Positions 9,178 to 18,065 are shown, counted from the first letter of the stretch. The stretch: 64,000 bases of DNA from Saccharothrix espanaensis DSM 44229 (GCF_000328705.1 NC_019673.1:6882001-6946000); one strand, 5' to 3'. Program-made: numbers and translations. Notes: generated from the sequence alone by a model not told the origin.

Positions 9178-10926
9178 TCAGCCGGCGGCCTGGTCGAACC
9201 AGGCCGCCAGGTCCGCCGGGTCGGGTGCCGCGCCCGACCTCGTCGCGACCCGGTGGTGCACCGCCCGGACCAGCTCCGGGCGCAGCCGCAGGGCGGCCGA
9301 CCGCAGGGCGACGCCGAGCCCGACCCACGCGGCCGCGTCGCCGGGCGTGACGCGCAGGCGCGCGAGGTAGCCGGCGGTCGCGGCGGCGCGGTCGCCGAGC
9401 ACCAGCGCGACGTCGGGGCCGTGCCGGTCGGCGACCTTCCCGGCCCGGTAGGGGTCCAGCACGCGCAGCCTGAGCAACGCCTCCAGCGCGGACGTGCCCG
9501 TGCCGGAGGACGGCTCGACGTGGGACTCCGGCACCGGCGCGGGCCGTCCGCCCCGGGACCACGCGTCGGCCAGGGCGACGACCGCCGCCCGGTCCGGGCG
9601 GGCGTGGCGCAGCCGCCACGTGGCGCGGTGGGTGTCGGTGATCATCGCGACCGACTCCGCGAGCCCGTCGGGCAGGTCGGTCGGCGCGGCCGCGGCGAGC
9701 CGGACGGAGGCCGCGGCGGCGAACTCGCGGCCGAGGTCGGTCAGCTCGGTCAGACCGCGCAGCGTGCGGACGGCCTCCCCCACCTGGTGGGCGCGCAGTG
9801 CGTAGCTGAAGTGCGCGTGGGCCTCGGGCTCGTCCGACGACAGGTGACGGCGCTGCACGTTCCAGTACTCGACGACCGTGACGAAGGCGTAGACGCCGTG
9901 CAGCAGGCCCGCGACGGGCCGGGGGTCGTCGCGCCACGGCGCGTAGAACCGCTCCTGCCCACTGCCGTCGTGGAGGTCCACCAGGTCCATCAGCGCGTTG
10001 ACCTTGGAGTGCTGCAACTCGTGCACGAGGGCCTCGCCGAACTGCGTGGCCGACCGCTTGGGCGACATCGCGACCGCGCCGAACGCCGCGGTGGACGACG
10101 CGGCGAACACGTTGCGGTCGGCGTCCAGCGGGACGATCGTGGACAGGCAGGCAGCCAGCTCCTCCGCCCAGCCGGGGTGCGCGTGGGTCAGCAGGTCCCA
10201 CGCCTCGTCCATCAGCTTGCGCCACTCGGCGCACTCGGCCTCGCCCAGCGGGCGGGGCGGTACCGGTGCGCCGAACTCGCGGTACGGGTCGAGGTCGTCG
10301 AAGATCAGTTCGACGGCCTGCCCGCGCACCGAACTCCGGTGCCGCTTCACGGGTTCGAACGTCGCGGGGACCGTCGCGCCCAGCGCGGCGAGGGTGACGC
10401 CCGGGGCGTCGTGCCGCAGCACCACGTGGCCGACCGGGAAACCGGTCGCCGGCCGGTACACCCCGACCGACGGCAGGGTGACCGCGCCGTGCACGACGGG
10501 CACCGGGATCTCGCACCGCAGCCCGACGCGGACGGCCGCCGCGGCGGCCAGCGCGTGGAAACCGCCGACCTCGGCGGGCATCGGCGTCGCGTCGGGGGCG
10601 CTGCCCAGCGCGTGGCGCAGCACGCGGGTGAGCCACACGCCCACCGACGGCAGCATCAGCAAGTCCTCGACCATGTCGGGCGCGATTCGCTCGGCTTCCG
10701 CGAGCAACGTCCACGCCCGGTCGACATCGGCGAACGGTCCGAGCCCCGCCGGTGATTCCACCGCCCCCGCGAATGTCCGCAAGCGCAGTCTGCGAAGGCT
10801 GTGCTGACTTTCCCGCAATAGTGCGATTCCGCTTCTCGACACCGGTCCGGAACAGATCTGGTCGAAGACGGAACGCGGCAGGCCGTGCGTCGTCAGCCGT
10901 CCCCGGCCCGCTTCCTCATCAGTCAC
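9178..10926 (-). CDS. HExxH-motif peptide-modification protein (alpha-KG-HExxH peptide beta-hydroxylase type)
   Basis: 582 residues from GTG 10926, which overlaps the stop of the small upstream gene by 8 bp. The N-terminus (HGLPRSVFDQICSG, then LLRESQHSLRRLRLR) and the motif EALVHELQHSKVNALMDLVDL, with HELQH at residues 302-306, match the HEXXH-domain family. That domain is also the C-terminal extension of FxsB-type radical-SAM RiPP maturases, where the metal site is often lost. Here it is intact and the radical-SAM part is absent. Relatives are now annotated as alpha-ketoglutarate-dependent peptide beta-hydroxylases. It probably modifies the peptide encoded just upstream. It is convergent with the TPR gene, 7 bp away. 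Confidence 0.85.
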   Translation of the reverse strand: MTDEEAGRGRLTTHGLPRSVFDQICSGPVSRSGIALLRESQHSLRRLRLRTFAGAVESPAGLGPFADVDRAWTLLAEAERIAPDMVEDLLMLPSVGVWLTRVLRHALGSAPDATPMPAEVGGFHALAAAAAVRVGLRCEIPVPVVHGAVTLPSVGVYRPATGFPVGHVVLRHDAPGVTLAALGATVPATFEPVKRHRSSVRGQAVELIFDDLDPYREFGAPVPPRPLGEAECAEWRKLMDEAWDLLTHAHPGWAEELAACLSTIVPLDADRNVFAASSTAAFGAVAMSPKRSATQFGEALVHELQHSKVNALMDLVDLHDGSGQERFYAPWRDDPRPVAGLLHGVYAFVTVVEYWNVQRRHLSSDEPEAHAHFSYALRAHQVGEAVRTLRGLTELTDLGREFAAAASVRLAAAAPTDLPDGLAESVAMITDTHRATWRLRHARPDRAAVVALADAWSRGGRPAPVPESHVEPSSGTGTSALEALLRLRVLDPYRAGKVADRHGPDVALVLGDRAAATAGYLARLRVTPGDAAAWVGLGVALRSAALRLRPELVRAVHHRVATRSGAAPDPADLAAWFDQAAG

Positions 10927-11092
10927 GCTGTACCTGGACCGCCACCCCGTGCGCACCGGCCCGGACCAGGCACTCCGTCCGCCGGACCGCCTGCTGGAAG
11001 GACGGTTCGCGGAGATCTCGGAGTTCCGACAACGGTATCCCGGTGAGCTTGAGCACCCGCGACGGCAGTTCCGCCGGAGAAAGTGCTGCCAC
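10919..11092 (-). CDS. Small RiPP-precursor-like peptide, FxSxx-type leader without FxSxx end
   Basis: 57 residues from GTG 11092 with GGGGAGG eight bases upstream; an upstream GTG at 11119 would give 66 residues but has a poor site. The segment LTGIPLSELRDLREPSFQQA resembles the conserved leader of FxSxx-COOH precursors (x-L-T-x-I-P-L-x-E-L). The C-terminus ends in GVAVQVQRD rather than FxSxx, so a cyclophane at Phe is not expected. The stop codon lies within the start of the HExxH gene (GTGACTGA), giving tight coupling typical of a substrate-enzyme pair. Precursor identity is inferred from size, leader pattern and coupling. Confidence 0.68.
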   Translation of the reverse strand: MAALSPAELPSRVLKLTGIPLSELRDLREPSFQQAVRRTECLVRAGAHGVAVQVQRD

Positions 11093-11192
11093 GCCGACCG
11101 CCTCCCCACGTTCGTCCACCTCACCGCATGATGCCCGAACGACTCCGGTCGCGTCTGCACCCAGCCGGATATTCCCCCGGCGGCCGACAGGT

Positions 11193-12224
11193 CTATTCCG
11201 GTCGCACTCGCGCGGTGAGGAAGGCGTCGGCCCAGCGGGCTTTCGGATCGACGTCGACCAGCAGCAGCTTCACCAGCAGGGTGAGCGGGATCGCCAGCAC
11301 CGCGCCGAGCGGACCGATCAGCCACGCCCAGAACAGCAGCGCCAGGAACGTGACGGTGGCCGACAGGCCCACCGAGTCGCCGACGAACCGGGGCTGGATC
11401 AGGGTCTGCACCACGAAGTTCAGCACGCTGTAGATCACGACCACCCACACCGCGGTCTGCCAGCCGCCCTCCAGCAGCGCCAGCACGACCGGCGGCAGCA
11501 GACCGAGCACGAATCCCACGTTGGGGATGTAGTTGGTGATGAACGCCAGCAGCGCCCACAGGATCGGCAGCGGGATGCCGATGATCGCCAGGGCGACGCC
11601 GTCGAGCACCGCGACGATCAGCCCGAAGACCGTCGACACCACCAGGTAGCTGCGGGTGCCGGCGGCGAACTTCGCCAGCGCCGCCGCGACCTCCGGCCGG
11701 TCGGCGGCGATCACCGCCATCCGCGCGCCGGTGCTGCCCGCGTCGACGCTGAGGAACAGCAGCAGGCACAACAGGAACACGATGTTCGAGGCGAGGCCGC
11801 CCACGCTGCTCAGCACGGTGCCGAGGATGCCCGCCACCTTGCCCACGTCGAGGCTGTCGGCGACCTTGCGCAACTCCTGCGCGCCCACGCCGAACCGGGA
11901 CAGCTCGCTCGCCGCCGCGTCGGCCAGGTCCCGCGCCCGGTCGGCGTACTGGGGCACCTCGGTCGCCAACTGGGCCACCGACACGACGAGCACGACGACC
12001 AGCGACAGCAGGATGGCGTAGACGCCGATCACCAGCGCGGTCGCGGCCACCCAGTTCGGCAGTCCCCGGCGGCGCAGCCGGCCGTGCACCGGGCTGACCG
12101 CGATGACCAGCGTGAGCGCCAGGAACACCGGGCCGACCAGCCACGACACCGCCATGATCCCGGCACCCGCGATCACCGCGGCGGCCGTGCCCAGCAGCAC
12201 GACGAGTCCTCGGGGGAGGTCCAT
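11193..12224 (-). CDS. AI-2E family transporter (PerM-like integral membrane protein)
   Basis: 343 residues from ATG 12224 (GGGGGAGG close upstream). About eight hydrophobic helices are visible, in the order of the PerM/YdiK/AI-2E family: paired helices at the start, a large extracytoplasmic segment around residues 65-130, then a cluster of four to five helices. The family signature region FITNYIPNVGFVLGLLPP is present. The family includes quorum-signal and Na+(Li+)/H+ exporters, so the substrate cannot be named. Divergent from the LSDAT gene with 54 bp between starts. Confidence 0.9.
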   Translation of the reverse strand: MDLPRGLVVLLGTAAAVIAGAGIMAVSWLVGPVFLALTLVIAVSPVHGRLRRRGLPNWVAATALVIGVYAILLSLVVVLVVSVAQLATEVPQYADRARDLADAAASELSRFGVGAQELRKVADSLDVGKVAGILGTVLSSVGGLASNIVFLLCLLLFLSVDAGSTGARMAVIAADRPEVAAALAKFAAGTRSYLVVSTVFGLIVAVLDGVALAIIGIPLPILWALLAFITNYIPNVGFVLGLLPPVVLALLEGGWQTAVWVVVIYSVLNFVVQTLIQPRFVGDSVGLSATVTFLALLFWAWLIGPLGAVLAIPLTLLVKLLLVDVDPKARWADAFLTARVRPE

Positions 12225-12278
12225 CCCCGGAGGGTAAGGCCGACACCGCGACCCGGCCCGCCGGTAGCGTTGCCGATC

Positions 12279-12887
12279 ATGCGCGTCACGTCGCCCGCGG
12301 GCGGGCCGCTGCCGGGACTGCCGTCCGGGCGGCCGGTGCTGGTGCTGGTCGGCGGCGCGGACGGGATGGCGGCCGGCGAACTCGCCCGGCTGTGCGACGT
12401 GTTCGCCGACCTGGTGCCGGTGCTGGACGCGCTGGGCGCCGCGGTGGTGGACGGCGGCACCGACAGCGGCGCCATGCGGGCCATCGGCCGGGCGCGGGCG
12501 CGGCGGCACGGCCGGTTCCCGCTGATCGGCGTCGTGGCCGAGGGCGTGCCGGCGGTGGTCGAGCCCCACCACACGGCGATCGTGCGGGTGCCGGGCGAGC
12601 GCTGGGGCGACGAGTCGCCGTGGCTGGCCTCGATCGCGACCGAGGTCGCCGGGGGCCGGCCGACGGTCACCGTCCTGGTCAACGGCGGCGACATCACCTT
12701 CCAGGACGCGACGGCGAGCCTGGCCCTGGGGCGGCCGCTGGTGGTGGTGCGCGGCACCGGCCGGGCCGCCGACGCGATCGCCGGGGCGAGCGGCCCCGGG
12801 GCGGCGCTGATCGCCGACTCGCCGCTGACCACGGTCGTGGCACCGGCCGGCCTGGCCGCGCACGTCGACCGGGTGCTGCGCGGCTGA
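12279..12887 (+). CDS. SLOG-superfamily LSDAT_prok domain protein
   Basis: 202 residues from ATG 12279. The whole protein is a Rossmann-like SLOG domain of the LSDAT class (SLOG domain of TRPM channels and prokaryotic relatives). It shows PVLVLVGGADGM at the start, AVVDGGTDSGAM near residue 60, PLIGVVAEG, and TVTVLVNGGDITFQDA near 130. LSDAT proteins are thought to bind nucleotide-derived ligands such as ADP-ribose-type molecules and act as sensors. No membrane helix or effector is fused. Divergent from the permease at 11193-12224, which may share its promoter region. Confidence 0.8.
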   Translation: MRVTSPAGGPLPGLPSGRPVLVLVGGADGMAAGELARLCDVFADLVPVLDALGAAVVDGGTDSGAMRAIGRARARRHGRFPLIGVVAEGVPAVVEPHHTAIVRVPGERWGDESPWLASIATEVAGGRPTVTVLVNGGDITFQDATASLALGRPLVVVRGTGRAADAIAGASGPGAALIADSPLTTVVAPAGLAAHVDRVLRG

Positions 12888-12941
12888 TCACGGCCCGGTG
12901 GCCGGGGGAGTTCGTGGCACGCCCGTCGATCACTCGGCACT

Positions 12942-13739
12942 ATGGGAGCCATGCCTGCCGATCACCAGGGCCCTGCCGGAGCCACCGACGTCGCCCCCAG
13001 AAGCACCACCGCGGCGAACGTCGCCGCAGCGAACGCCGCCGTGAAGAACGACTACGACAGCTTCGCCGAGGGGTACACGGCCGAGAACGAGACCAACCTG
13101 ATCAACGCCCACTACACCCGGCCCGCGGTCCTCGACCTGGCCGGTGACGTGACCGGTCGGCGGGTCCTCGACGCCGGCTGCGGAGCCGGTGCCACCGCCG
13201 CGGCGCTGCGCGACCGGGGTGCCGTCGTGGCCGGCTTCGACCGCAGCACCAAGATGGTGGAACTGGCCCGGCGGCGGCTCGGCGACGACGTGGACCTGCG
13301 GGTCGCCGACATCGCCGCCCCGCTGCCGTACCCCGACGCCGCGTTCGACGACGTCGTCGCGTCGCTGGTGCTGCACTACCTGGAAGACTGGTCCGCGCCG
13401 CTGGCCGAGCTGCGGCGCGTGCTCAAGCCCGGCGGCCGGCTGATCGTGGTCGTCAACCACCCCGTCATGCTGAAGATGCAGCACCCCGAAGCCGACTACT
13501 TCGCGATCAGCAAGTGGTCCGCCGAGGACACCTTCGGCGGCCAGCAGGCCGTGCTCACGTTCTGGCACCGCCCGCTGCACGCGATGACCGACGCGTTCAC
13601 CGCCGCCGGCTTCCGCACGTCGGTCATCAGCGAGCCGCACCCGTCACCGGATGCCCGCGAACTCTTCCCCGAGGAGCTCGCGAAGTTCCCCTCCGGGGCC
13701 TTCATGTGCTTCCTGTTCTTCGTCCTGGAAGCCGTCTGA
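12942..13739 (+). CDS. Class I SAM-dependent methyltransferase
   Basis: 265 residues from ATG 12942; ATG 12951 is an equally possible start, and neither has a well-placed ribosome site. Motif I is VLDAGCGAGATAAAL at about residues 67-81, followed by acidic FDRS (motif II), DVVASLVLHYLEDW, and LKPGGRLIVVVNHP (post-motif III). This is a UbiE/COQ5-like small-molecule methyltransferase. The substrate is unknown. It converges with the response regulator gene, five bases from its stop. Confidence 0.88.
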   Translation: MGAMPADHQGPAGATDVAPRSTTAANVAAANAAVKNDYDSFAEGYTAENETNLINAHYTRPAVLDLAGDVTGRRVLDAGCGAGATAAALRDRGAVVAGFDRSTKMVELARRRLGDDVDLRVADIAAPLPYPDAAFDDVVASLVLHYLEDWSAPLAELRRVLKPGGRLIVVVNHPVMLKMQHPEADYFAISKWSAEDTFGGQQAVLTFWHRPLHAMTDAFTAAGFRTSVISEPHPSPDARELFPEELAKFPSGAFMCFLFFVLEAV

Positions 13740-13744
13740 CCGGC

Positions 13745-14929
13745 CTACTCCGCCGATCCGGCCGGCGCAGGTGACGGGTCGTCGTCCGGCCGCGCGGCGG
13801 GGGCCCGCTCGTCGGACAGGGCCAGGAGCCGCTCGGCGTGGCCGAAACCGATCCGGGGGCTTGGTGCCGGCCGGTTCGGAGGTTGGTAGTAGTAGCCGAG
13901 GCCGTGCGCGGTGACGATCGTGGCGACCGACAGGCCGGCGCCGGCGAGCTTCGAGCGCAGCACGCTGACCAGGACCGTCAAGTGCCGCTTGTGGGAGGCC
14001 ACCACCCCGGCGTCCGCCCACACGTGCGCGATGATCGCGTCGAGCGACTGGACGGTGCCGGCCGACCGGACGAGGAACTCGACCAACCGGAACTCGCGGC
14101 GCGACAACGTGATCGCGGTGCCGCCGACGCTGACCTCCGAGAGGCGGAGGTCCACCCGCAGGACCCCGTCGTCGTAGACCTGCCCGGTCGGGGCAGTCGC
14201 CGCCCGCATGGCCCGGCGGATGCGGGCCAGCAGTTCGCCGACGTCGCAGGGTTTGACGATGTAGTCGTCGGCCCCGATGTCGAGGCCGAGGGCGATGTCG
14301 TCGATCTCGCCGCGCGCCGTCACGACGACCACCGGGACGTCGCTCGCGGCGCGGAGCGTGCGCAGCAACGTGATCCCGTCGATGTCGGGCAGGCCGAGGT
14401 CGAGCAGCACCAGGTCGGGTCGCCGGGTCAACGCCTCGCGCAGCCCCGTTCGGCCGTCCCGGGCCGCGACGACCTCGTACCCCCGCTGCCGCAGGATCGT
14501 GCTCAGCGCGTCGATCACCCGGGCGTCGTCCTCGATGACCAGCACCCGTCCCTGCCCCTGCTGTCCCGGTGCGGCCCGCGCCGGTCCGGTGGCCGCACCG
14601 GCGACGGGCCGTGCCTCCACCGCCGTCGCCGACGCCCCCTGGCCGACCAGGAACGCCAGCGCCAGTTCCCGGCACGCGGGGCAGACCTTGAGCTCGCGCC
14701 CGTCCACCGTGAGCACGAACGCGGCGGCCCGTTCGCACCGGTGCCCGGCGACCTCGACGTCGCACTGCCGGGCCTGCCGAGCCGCGGCTCGTCCGGTCTC
14801 GTGCTTGCGGACGCGGTGGGCGCGCGAGCGGCACCGGTCCGAGCAGAACTTGCGCGGTCGCCCCGTCTCGGTCGAGTCCGGCAGCGGCCCGCCGCAGACC
14901 TGGCAGGTGTCGCCGGTAGGAGTCGTCAC
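13745..14929 (-). CDS. Zinc-finger / OmpR-PhoB response regulator fusion (orphan)
   Basis: 394 residues from ATG 14929. Residues 1-90 hold two Cys clusters: CQVCGG with KFCSDRCRSRAHR, and a second set around CDVEVAGHRC and CPAC, most likely zinc-binding. A receiver follows at about 125-240: VIEDDARV acidic pair, phosphoacceptor in LVLLDLGLPDIDG, and switch Lys in IVKPCD. A winged-helix OmpR/PhoB output domain ends with the GLGYYY wing. A Pro/Ala tail closes the protein. An N-terminal zinc module on an OmpR regulator is unusual. No histidine kinase gene is adjacent, so it is an orphan here. Confidence 0.9.
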   Translation of the reverse strand: MTTPTGDTCQVCGGPLPDSTETGRPRKFCSDRCRSRAHRVRKHETGRAAARQARQCDVEVAGHRCERAAAFVLTVDGRELKVCPACRELALAFLVGQGASATAVEARPVAGAATGPARAAPGQQGQGRVLVIEDDARVIDALSTILRQRGYEVVAARDGRTGLREALTRRPDLVLLDLGLPDIDGITLLRTLRAASDVPVVVVTARGEIDDIALGLDIGADDYIVKPCDVGELLARIRRAMRAATAPTGQVYDDGVLRVDLRLSEVSVGGTAITLSRREFRLVEFLVRSAGTVQSLDAIIAHVWADAGVVASHKRHLTVLVSVLRSKLAGAGLSVATIVTAHGLGYYYQPPNRPAPSPRIGFGHAERLLALSDERAPAARPDDDPSPAPAGSAE

Positions 14930-15572
14930 CCGCGGCCCCCTCCTGATTCACCGCAACGAAACCGCTTTCGTGCCGCCCCTGACGGTAGTGCCGGGCGGAC
15001 ACCACTTGGCTCGTGCCGGTCGGTGCTGTTCCCTGTGAGGGGGACGGTCCGGCCGCCTCGCGGCGGCCGGACCTCCGGTGTCACGGTCGCTCATGCCTGC
15101 CAGCGTCGACGACCGTGTCACCGACCACGATGAGCGCCCTCGCCGTCACGGCGAGGGCGACATCCCCCTTCAGCGGTGCCACGACACCCTCCAGCACCAC
15201 GAGGGCCGCCCGGACCGGCTTCCAGATCCGGGGTGCGCGGTCGCGACGCCACCGCCCGGCCCGCCGAAGCCCGGCGCGCACCCGTGGGGCCCGCACCAGC
15301 GGTTTCGACCGAGCCGTCCGACTCGAAGGAACGACCACCTCGACGACCTCCTCCCGACAGCGGACGCGATCATCGCGGGCTGTCGCGACGAGCCCCGAGG
15401 CACCATCGCCGCGGGAGAAGACCTTCGACCGGCGGCCACTTCCCCGTCGCCGGAGGTGTGGTCGACCAACCGTCACCCACAGGCCCGCAGCGGGCAAGAT
15501 CACCCAAACAACATCACGATCCGCCGGTGCAGGCCGCGCCCGCTCCACGTGCGAACGCCGAGACAGCGCACG
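14930..15572. other. Region without a recognisable intact gene
   Basis: Several frames are open in these 643 bases, but none gives a protein I recognise or a convincing start. Composition is Arg/Pro-rich in every plus frame, as expected of non-coding GC-rich DNA. It leads directly into the monooxygenase pseudogene and is probably degenerate accessory DNA. Confidence 0.5.
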
Positions 15573-16041
15573 AACGCGGGACGGAACCCGCGAGGAGCCC
15601 AGCCGGCGCGTCGACCTGGTGATCGGGGCGGACGGGCTGCACTCCGCGCTGCGGGCGGTGGTGTTCGCGGTGTTCCCCTTCGCCTCGGCCGGCCTGGACG
15701 TCGACCACCCCGACGTCCAGGCCCCGAACGCCTGCTGCGCGAGCAGAAGGCCGGCTTCGGCTGCTCGACCCGGCGCATCCACGCGCACCTGGACGACACC
15801 CCGGAGTTCTTCCTCAATCAAGTCACCCAGGTGGTGATGGACCGCTGGTCCAGCGGCCGGTGGGGCTGCTCGGTGACGCGGCGTTCAGCTCGTCGCCGCT
15901 GTCCGGGCAGGCACCGGACCGGCCCTGCTCGGCGCCCACCTGCTGGATCCGGACGCCGACCCGAGCACCGGGCCCGACGCAGAGCCTGACGCCGAGTGGC
16001 TCACCGAGTTGGTCGAACGGGCGATCAACGGCATCGAGCTG
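15573..16041 (+). pseudogene. Frameshifted remnant of an FAD-binding monooxygenase (tetracycline-monooxygenase-like)
   Basis: Family motifs appear in order but in different frames: RRVDLVIGADGLHSALR (about 15600-15650), then LDDTPEFFLNQVTQVVMDRW in a second frame (about 15790-15849), GLLGDAAFSSSPLSGQ in a third (about 15863-15910), and TGPALLGAHLL after another shift (about 15915-15950). IGADGLxSxxR and GDAAxxxxPxxGxG are the FAD-binding signatures of aromatic and tetracycline-type monooxygenases. At least three frameshifts and no N-terminal Rossmann motif show that the gene is dead and truncated. Confidence 0.8.
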
Positions 16042-16176
16042 GGTGCTATCCGGTGCGCCGCCGAGACGGTCGGTGTGGAACCGACGTGAACGGGACGAAG
16101 ACCCAGCGGTGGATCGCTCGGACGGCGCCCCGACAGTCACGGATCGCGTGGCGTGACAGCAGCCGGTTTCGGCACA

Positions 16177-17193
16177 ATGGCCTTCATGGGGGTTGAGCTG
16201 TTCGACATCGGGGCGACGACGGAAGAAGAACTGCGGAGCGTTCACCGGGTAGTGCTGGCGGCACAGGCAGTCGATCGGCCGGACGAGGTGCCCGTGACGT
16301 TCGAGGCGCTCGTGGGGGGTCTGCGGAGCCCGCCGGCCGGGTTCGGTCCGCGCCGGTACTGGGTTGCGCGACGCGACAGCGAGATCGTGGCCGTCGCGTT
16401 CGTGAACCTTCCGGACGCGGAGAACAGCCATCTCGCGTTGGTGACGATCACAGTGCATCCGCGACTGCGTCGTATGGGGATCGGCACGGCGTTCCTGCGG
16501 GACCTGCTCCCCCGGCTGGAAGGCCGGACTGTCGTCGAAGGGTGGGAGATCACCAGCGGCGGCGCCGGTGAGCACTGGGCCACCTCAGTGGGGTTCCGGG
16601 TCGTCAACACGATGGTTCTGCAACTGTTGCCGGTGGCCGATGTCGATCGGTCGACCTGGGACGTTCCGGTGCCCGCCGGTTACCGAGTTCAGGACTGGGT
16701 CGGCGCGGCGCCTGGTGCACTGCTGGAGTCCTTCGCCCATGCGCGGAACACGTTGCGCGACGCACCCTTCGGTGACATCGACTTCCAGGCTCCGCTGTGG
16801 AACCGCGACCGGGTGCGAGAGGCCGAGGCCGACTTGCGCGCCCGTGGTGTCGAGCAGCGGATGGTGGTGGCGGTGCACGAAGAGTCCGGCGACGTCGTCG
16901 GCGTCACCGAGGTCGAGGTGCGGCCGCACCGGCCGTTCTGGGCGTCGCAGCGGGAGACGTCGGTGTTGGGCGCACACCGCGGACACGGGCTCGGTCGGTG
17001 CATCAAGGCGCACATGGCACGGCGATTGCTGGCCGATCGACCTGACATCGAGCGTTTCTACACCACGACGAGCGCGGACAACGCGCACATGATCCGGGTC
17101 AACGAGGCGATCGGATACCGGACCGTCAGAACCCAGGTATCAGTGAAGCAAGACGTCACGGTACTGACGGCTCATCCAAGGGTGCTCGGGTAG
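16177..17193 (+). CDS. Tandem GNAT-family N-acetyltransferase
   Basis: 338 residues from ATG 16177; ATG 16186 and GTG 16153 are alternatives. Two GNAT folds lie in tandem. The first has VTITVHPRLRRMGIGTAFL (acetyl-CoA loop R/Q-x-x-G-x-G/A). The second has TSVLGAHRGHGLGRCIKAHM followed by YTTTSADNAHMIRVNEAIGY. The arrangement resembles mycothiol-synthase-like double GNATs, but the sequence is not MshD. The acetyl acceptor is unknown. It follows the monooxygenase remnant and converges with the TnsA-like gene. Confidence 0.87.
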   Translation: MAFMGVELFDIGATTEEELRSVHRVVLAAQAVDRPDEVPVTFEALVGGLRSPPAGFGPRRYWVARRDSEIVAVAFVNLPDAENSHLALVTITVHPRLRRMGIGTAFLRDLLPRLEGRTVVEGWEITSGGAGEHWATSVGFRVVNTMVLQLLPVADVDRSTWDVPVPAGYRVQDWVGAAPGALLESFAHARNTLRDAPFGDIDFQAPLWNRDRVREAEADLRARGVEQRMVVAVHEESGDVVGVTEVEVRPHRPFWASQRETSVLGAHRGHGLGRCIKAHMARRLLADRPDIERFYTTTSADNAHMIRVNEAIGYRTVRTQVSVKQDVTVLTAHPRVLG

Positions 17194-17250
17194 ACGAGGT
17201 GGCGAGCCGGTCGACGGTAGGAGAACTGGAGGCCGGTCCCGTTCCGTCGG

Positions 17251-17937
17251 TCATCCTCTCGTCGGTGTGGAGAGCGCGTGCTTTGCGTGCCGGCCGGCCG
17301 CTGCTGCGCACGTCTTCCCGCCCTCACCTGTGCGTGCCAGGGCGTGCGGCTGTGCCCGGCGTAGCGCCGGGCACAGCCCGGTCTCGATCTCCACGAGGTG
17401 GTCGCGCCGGCGTTCGGCCTCGGCAACAACCTCCGCGGGCAGGAACTCCAGCAGCCCGAACGGCTCCATGACGGCCAGGCTGATGCCCTCCAGGACGACG
17501 AAGTCCGCGGCGGCCATCAACAGCGCGGAGCCTTCGGCCAGGCGAGCGATGTAGTCCGGAGCGTGTGAGCGGACCTCCTCTGTGGCCCAGACCAGCCAGA
17601 ACGGCTGGGAGGCGATTCCCACTACCTCGGGATCGAAGTCCAGCAGGACCAGCCGGTGTCGATCCGGCCACGACTCGTAGCCCACCGAACCCGTCGTCGC
17701 CGTCCACCGGCGCCCGACGTGATGCCGCTGCCCCTTGTACGGGAAACCGCGCGCCGGCACGCAGTGCTCGAACGGCACGGAGCACGCTTCGGTGAGACGA
17801 ACGCGCTGCTCACCACGCTCGTCCGCGTACGCGAGTGCAAACCGCTCAGCCGGCGATGGCCGCGCCGCCGGGCACAAGATCAAGCGTCGGCACCGAGGGC
17901 ATTCACTCGGGCGACGCCAGCGCCGACTCACCGTCAC
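17251..17937 (-). pseudogene. TnsA-like heteromeric transposase endonuclease, probably truncated
   Basis: 228-residue frame. Residues about 45-140 match the actinobacterial TnsA-like endonuclease subunit: ARGFPYKGQRHHVG, GSVGYESWPDRHRLVLLDFDP, GIASQPFWLVWATEE, and RSHAPDYIARLAEGS. The catalytic Glu is likely in YESW and the Asp in APDY. The sequence that should hold the active-site Lys and the rest of the fold is replaced after LLMAAADFVV by an unrelated Glu/Arg-rich tail. No TnsB, TnsC or TniQ partner is nearby. It is most likely the remnant of a Tn7-like element. Confidence 0.68.
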
Positions 17938-18065
17938 CGACGACTACCTCCGGACCCTGACACCCCACCGACGACTGGGTCCGGACACCGCCATCTTCAG
18001 CTGGCCGGGACCCCTCTGACCCGGCCTTACAGTTAAAAGTTGTCACAGTGCAATCACACAGAGTA

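Noticed and set aside
10752..12278. A long plus-strand open frame running into the LSDAT gene
   Set aside because: It covers the HExxH start region and the permease with low-complexity Arg/Gln/Asp/His sequence. Only the part from 12279 has family sequence.
15081..15821. A 246-residue minus-strand frame over the monooxygenase remnant, with a C-terminal stretch vaguely like gas-vesicle GvpJ
   Set aside because: No conserved motif can be aligned, and the region is opposite a recognisable pseudogene.
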